NCBI GenBank assembly: GCA_028671895.1
Contig: JAPMAC010000231.1
Coordinates: 9,326,001-9,390,000, forward strand
DNA: 64,000 nucleotides
From: Oenanthe sinensis
Taxonomy: Eukaryota > Streptophyta > Magnoliopsida > Apiales > Apiaceae
Direction: 5' to 3'
Part shown: in pieces, positions 60,058-64,000 of the stretch
How the letters are laid out: every line of letters starts with the position of its first letter
Position numbering within the stretch: position 1 is the stretch's first letter
Notes under the pieces: generated by a model
What the model saw: the letters and a program-made list of their open reading frames with translations, nothing else
The model's database searches: none
Told to the model about the DNA's origin: nothing
Program-made: the position numbers and the translations under genes

Positions 60058-60127
60058 AACAGGGCATGATGTCAGAAAGGGGGAGAAGGGTTCAACAGAC
60101 AAATGCAAGGAGGATGCAATTTTAAAC
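60058..60127 (+). repeat. 70-bp direct repeat flanking the captured fragment, copy 2
   Basis: Second copy of 59805-59874; the aORF continues from here in a frame shifted by one. The word taataacaacag occurs both just before this copy and within the eS28 fragment, a possible template-switch microhomology. Confidence 0.95.
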
Positions 60128-61553
60128 ACTGACAAACCTAATGATGCAGATCAAGGGAGTCATAAGGATGGGAAGCAAACTCTGATTGAACAAACTCTGA
60201 TGACATCAAAGACTGAGATAAACTCTGATAAGCAAACTCTAATAGATGCTGATTTAGAATTAGCAAAGAAACTTGAAGATGAAGATAAGCCAGAGAAGAT
60301 TGAAGAACAAAACTTGAAGGATGCTGAACTAGCAAAGAAAATGTTTGAAGAAGAACATCTAGGAATGGATCCAGTTGCAATAGAAACTGAATTGAAGAAA
60401 TCTGGAGCTGTTAGTGCTCAAGTTCAGAAAAAGAAAAGAAGTGTAAAGAAAGGTCCAATTCAGAAAAAATTGCTGCTCAACAGAAGAAACCAGAATCCAA
60501 GCCTATTCAAATCAAATCTATTGACACTCTCAAACCAGTTGCTCAATCAAGACCAGTTTCAGAAATTCAAACAAGATCATCTTCTAGAATTCAACCAAAA
60601 GCTCCAGCTAAGCCAAAGAAACCTTTCACTATGTCTGGAACAATTTTTCTTCCAGGTGGTTCAAGTTTTGATGATGAGGAAGAAGAACAACAACAATCTC
60701 TGATAAGAAAGAAAAGGTCTGATCCTTTGTGGACAAAAACTCAAACTCTGACTCTCAATGCCAGACTTGGAAAAAATAAAGGTGGTATTGGTGATACACA
60801 TGCTAAGGTCTACAGAGGTGAAGCAAACATCTTCAGAGATCCTTATTCACTGAAAGATAAACTTGAAGAAGAGCTGTCTCAAGAACATCTGGATAAATTA
60901 ATCTCTGTAAATGTGGTGAAGGATATCTTTGATGGTGCTCAAGCTAAGGAAAAGCTCATTTATTTTTTAGAAGATGGGAGAGTTTTAAAGATTGCTGAAG
61001 AAAGTCTGATTGATAAAGCATCTAAAGAACTTGAACATGTTCTATATCTGCTCAATGATGAAAATGAAGCAACTTCTAGGTTGAGGAAGATTGTTGAAAG
61101 AATAATAGCTGAGAAGAAGAAGAGTGAAAGGTTGTTGATGATAAACTCTGAAAAATATGAGCCTGGATACATACTTGAAGATGGAACAAAAAGAGCAATG
61201 AAAAAAGGGGATGTAAAGGTCAAAATGGTGTTAGGAATTCCTATACTAATCTTAAATCCTGATGGTATGAAGAACTGTTGCATTGCCTTAGATGAAAGTA
61301 TGGAGAGGTCATCAATTTATGCTCTAAGGGCTGCAATAATTCAAATAGATGATTCTTCTGAGAACATGAGGGAATTGAAGGAGAAACTTGTTGATTTATT
61401 GAAAGATGCTGAAGAAAAGATCCTAAGTCAATTTCTGAAAGAGGACTTCTCTTACAGAAGAATCTGAGTCTAAAAAGGGTAAACAAACTCTGATGCATTT
61501 GTCTTGTATTTCTGACATCATAAGTGAAATTTATGTTTTAATTCTTAAAGCAT

Positions 61554-61567
61554 AAATTGGGGGAGAT
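61554..61567 (+). other. Polypurine tract of element B
   Basis: The tract aaattgggggagat directly before the TGTTAGG start of the 3' LTR. Confidence 0.93.
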
Positions 61568-62063
61568 TGTTAGGAATGCAAACACTGATGATTGTCAGAG
61601 AATACTAAACAGAGTTTATGCTGACGTCATCAGAGTTTAAGGAAGCTGTCGGTCAGAGTTTACTCTATCAGAGAATACTCAATCAGAGTTTACTCTAACA
61701 GAGAATACTCAAATCAGAGAATTACAGATCGACAGAGTTTAGCTTCAGAGTCTACCAGAAAAGGAAACAGACAAATCAGAGTCTGATTTGGATAGTAAGA
61801 AGGAATTCGAGTGCAAGTCTAAATTACCTTATTAAAGCTATTCTTATCATAATCAGTTCTGTAATTGTATTTGTAGCTGTGTCTATATAAACACAGAGAT
61901 AGGTTATAATTCAATGTTGAATTCATTAAGCAATAGTTATATAACCTAGCAGCTCTTAAGAACATTATTTTCTTGAGAGAGTTTTGTATTCGAGATCATT
62001 AATAATACAAAACAGTATTCTATTCTATATACTTGTGTTCATAATCGATTATTCTGGGAAACA
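61568..62063 (+). repeat. 3' LTR of element B (496 bp)
   Basis: Matches 49885-50378 with about eight substitutions and two 1-bp indels by eye. TATATAAA at 61884-61891. Confidence 0.95.
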
Positions 62064-62068
62064 TTTCT
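62064..62068. repeat. TSD TTTCT (right), element B
   Basis: Exact match to 49880-49884. Confidence 0.95.
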
Positions 62069-63032
62069 TGAATCTTTCTTTCTTGTCTGACTCACCAAGC
62101 TTCTTCTGAAAGATTCCTTGCTTCTTAAATTTCCTGTACTTCTTGAAGCTTTTGACAAACATGGCAAACATCTCCATCATATAAGAATCTGAAGAATCAT
62201 CAGAGTTTACATCAGAGTTTGCTTCAAACTCTGATTCACTGCTTTCCTTGATAACAACTTTTCCTTTTCTTGTTGAGGCTTTAAGGACTTTTTCTATAGG
62301 TTCTTCAATATGGGCCTCAACATTCAAAGCAATAGATTTTGCCTTGCTACTTTTCCTGTTTCTTCTTTGCTGTAACTCCAAGTCATGAGTCTTCAGTTTT
62401 CCATAGACCTCATCTAAAGACATCTCATCTAAATCAGCTCTGTCTCTAATCAAAGATGTCTGCAGATCCCATTCTTCTGGAAGAGCCCTAAGAAACTTGG
62501 TGTTTGAGTCTTCATTATCATACACCTTATCTACTAATGCCAAGTTGTTCAACAGAGTTAAAAATCTGTCATAGATATCTGTGAGAGACTCATTCTGTTT
62601 AGCATCAAAATATTCATACTCTTGTATAAGTACAGATCTCCTATTTTTCTTGATTTCCCTGGTTCCTTGGCATTGAACCTCTAGTGCATCCTATATTTCT
62701 TTTGTTGTCTTGCATGCTATTACCCTGTTGGACATTACAGAGTCAAGACTGTTATGCAATATGTTTCTTACCTTTACATCTTTGAGGACTTCTTGCTTTT
62801 CCTCATTGGTCCATTCTTTCTTATCCTTTAATGTATAATATTCAGGAACTTGTCTTCCTTCTACAACAGTTGCAAGCACCAGTTTTGTTGGAAGATACTG
62901 GCCTTCATTTATCCTGTCCAGATAGTCAGGGTCTGTTGCTTCTAGGAACATCAACATCTTCACCTTCCATGTAGGGTACTCAGTCTTCTTCAATATTGGG
63001 ATCCTGATGCTTTCATACTTGCTACCAGACAT
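62069..63032 (-). pseudogene. Element A: gag, first piece (N-terminal core)
   Basis: Minus-strand ATG at 63032 (MSGSKYESIRIPILKKTEY) with the same Gag core as B: VKMLMFLEATDPDYLDRI, NSLDSVMSNRVIACKT, LPEEWDLQTSLIRDRADLDE. A TAG at 62691-62693 replaces the Trp of EIWDAL. The frame is interrupted at 62069 by element B, and continues at 49884. Confidence 0.93.
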
Positions 63033-63067
63033 GATTATTTGATCTTTTGAGTTGAAATTAAATGCCC

Positions 63068-63081
63068 GCTCTGATACCAAT
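63068..63081 (-). other. Primer binding site of element A
   Basis: The minus strand reads ATTGGTATCAGAGC, adjoining the inner LTR edge at 63082. Confidence 0.95.
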
Positions 63082-63624
63082 TGTTACCCAGATAATCAAT
63101 CTATTATAGAAGGGGGGTTGAATCTAATAATACCAACTAATCGATGATGAACACAAGTATGTATAATGGAATACTATTTTGTATTAATAATGAACTTGAA
63201 TACAAAAACTCTCTCAAGAAATAATGTTCTTAAGAGCTGCTAGGTTACACGAATAATGCTTTTTAATGAATTCGACATTGAATTATAACCTATCTCTGTG
63301 TTTATATAGACACAGCTACAAATACAATTACAGAACTGATTATGATAAGAATAGCTTTAATAAGGTAATTTAGACTTGCACTCGAATTCCTTCTTACTAT
63401 CCAAATCAGACTCTGATTTGTCTGTTTCCTTTTCTGATAAACTCTGAAGCTAATCTCTGTCAGTTTGTCATTCTCTGATTTGAGCATTTTTTGTTAGAGT
63501 AAACTCTGATTGAGTATTCTTTGATAGAGTAAACTCTGACCGACAGCTTCCTTAATCTCTGATGACGTCAGCATAAACTCTGTTTGGTATTTTCTGATAA
63601 TCATCAGTGTTTGCATTCCTAACA
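63082..63624 (-). repeat. 5' LTR of element A (543 bp)
   Basis: Same length as 25913-26455, about 4% different by eye. Minus-strand TATATAAA at 63301-63308. Near its 3' end (plus-strand left side) it keeps the C-rich signature (read here as agaaggggggttgaat), which B lacks. Confidence 0.95.
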
Positions 63625-64000
63625 AGACTGTTGATGTTAAACTCTGAGGAGTACATGCCTAAATATGTGCTTGAAGATGATACTGAAAGGAAAATGATCA
63701 AAGAGGATGCAAAGGTCAATATGGTGTTAAATATTCCAACACTAATGTTAAATCCTGATGGTCAAAGAGCCTGTTGCATACCTTTGGATGAAAGAATGGA
63801 AATAACACCTATCTACAATATGAGAGTTGCATTAGTTCAAATTGATGATTCTTATGAACAAATGAAGGAGTTAAAGAGTAAGTTGGAAGAATTTCTAAGA
63901 GTTGCTGAAGAGAAATTGCTTGATGAATTTCTAACTGGAGATTTTTCTTACAGAAAAATATGAGAAGGTAGTCTGAATAAACTCTGATGCATTTGTCTTA
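63625..64000 (+). pseudogene. TSD AGACT (right) and C-terminal end of element D accessory ORF
   Basis: 63625-63629 repeats AGACT. The D frame then resumes: LMLNSEEYMPKYVLEDDTER, VLNIPTLMLNPDGQRACC, then MKELKSKLEEFLRVAEEKLL and FLTGDFSYRKI-stop at 63963. This matches the C-terminal end of the B aORF (MINSEKYEPGYILEDGTKRA, NPDGMKNCC, FSYRRI). The last bases, aactctgatgcatttgtctta, match the start of B's 3' untranslated region, so D's LTR should lie just outside the window. Confidence 0.9.

Larger units (their letters stand above)
56644..61467 (+). pseudogene. Element B: accessory ORF (aORF), broken
   Basis: Starts MASKGITFQTYSFAATNYIS. The N-terminal domain of about 250 residues includes NSYIGYALQEPTNFSAQSLL, CNGKYSITPAVVRQALHLPE, GSLSKLGSLTRPHLRREW and ARFLQLIFNYLLPNVS. 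The linker has a KKKKKRRL basic cluster (near 57775), NSD/NSE runs and QEPTSQ repeats. A possible intron lies at 58912-59107. The second half contains VTDLSIPYTQRYNTKRWPIN, a coiled coil (STKQDALEAKVTHLSNSVSS, about 59650-59800) and a C-terminal domain (LNARLGKNKGGIGDTH, YFLEDGRVLKIAEE, NPDGMKNCC, FSYRRI end). Breaks: TAG 57412 (A has Trp), TGA 58876 (A has Gly), a 253-bp insertion at about 59805-60057 and a frameshift near 60470. The order resembles uncharacterised ORFs found 3' of pol in other asterid SIRE-type elements (from memory). Function unknown; no membrane segment seen. Confidence 0.87.
49885..62063 (+). mobile_element. Element B: SIRE/Maximus-type copia retrotransposon, 12.2 kb
   Basis: Complete: LTRs of 494 and 496 bp, TSD TTTCT, primer site 50379-50392, gag, pol, accessory ORF and purine tract. 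It is the same family as element A, into whose gag it is inserted in opposite orientation. LTRs differ at about eight positions plus small indels. Its pol is open from end to end. Gag has three nonsense codons, and the aORF has two plus an insertion carrying a host gene fragment. AAACTCTGA-type motifs are spread over the whole element. Confidence 0.96.
25913..63624 (-). mobile_element. Element A: SIRE/Maximus-type copia retrotransposon, with C and B nested in it
   Basis: Minus-strand element with 543-bp LTRs at both ends, TSD AGACT, primer site 63068-63081 and purine tract next to the left LTR. Subtracting the two insertions and their TSD copies leaves about 12.0 kb, in line with its relative B (12.2 kb). 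Order on its own strand: LTR, gag (three pieces), pol, accessory ORF, LTR. The LTRs differ at roughly 21 positions of 543 by eye, the highest divergence in the nest, so A is the oldest member, as nesting requires. All its reading frames are broken. Confidence 0.95.

Overview
The window is plant nuclear DNA made almost entirely of nested LTR retrotransposons. No intact host gene, tRNA, rRNA or CRISPR array was recognised. The evidence for a plant is Ty1/copia Gag-Pol proteins of the SIRE/Maximus type with a long extra ORF after pol, initiator-tRNA-type primer sites (TGGTATCAGAGC), a Ty3/gypsy element with 5-kb LTRs, and AT-rich intergenic DNA. I infer a dicot with a large, repeat-rich genome; the species cannot be fixed from the sequence.

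Layout. (1) 1-3950: old AT-rich debris, with a decayed minus-strand coding remnant, (TA)n tracts, two sets of internal duplications and a minus-strand primer-site/LTR edge. (2) 3950-21855: a decayed minus-strand copia element, here called F (RT/RNase H and linker remnants, 5' LTR at about 20320-21855), split by a young 13.7-kb element at 5044-18754. That element has 5.0-kb LTRs, a 3.7-kb internal region and the target-site duplication (TSD) GATGT, and resembles a LARD (large retrotransposon derivative) made from a Ty3/gypsy parent. (3) 22030-24479: the 3' end of a second copia element, E, with its 3' LTR. (4) 24480-64000: part of the accessory ORF of a copia element, D (plus strand), interrupted by a 37.7-kb nest. 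The outer member is element A (minus, 25913-63624, TSD AGACT). A's gag is interrupted twice: by element C (plus, 36140-49628, TSD TTATC) and by element B (plus, 49885-62063, TSD TTTCT). A and B belong to one family and D to a diverged branch of it; C is a different family of the same broad type.

By-eye LTR divergence puts A oldest (about 4%), B and C younger (about 1.5-2%) and the LARD-like element youngest (about 0.3%), which agrees with the nesting.

Each full element encodes Gag, then Pol (protease, integrase, reverse transcriptase, RNase H), then an accessory ORF (aORF) of 4-5 kb with an N-terminal globular region, a low-complexity linker, a coiled coil and a C-terminal region, but no clear membrane segment. 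All Gag and aORF copies carry nonsense or frameshift mutations; only B's pol is open throughout.

The most unusual points are: a captured antisense fragment of the ribosomal protein eS28 gene inside B's aORF; a dispersed AAACTCTGA motif throughout A and B that is read as Asn-Ser-Asp/Glu in coding parts; a GATCGA repeat block present both in C's LTR and before C's aORF; and a LARD-like element with nearly identical LTRs around a ruined coding region.
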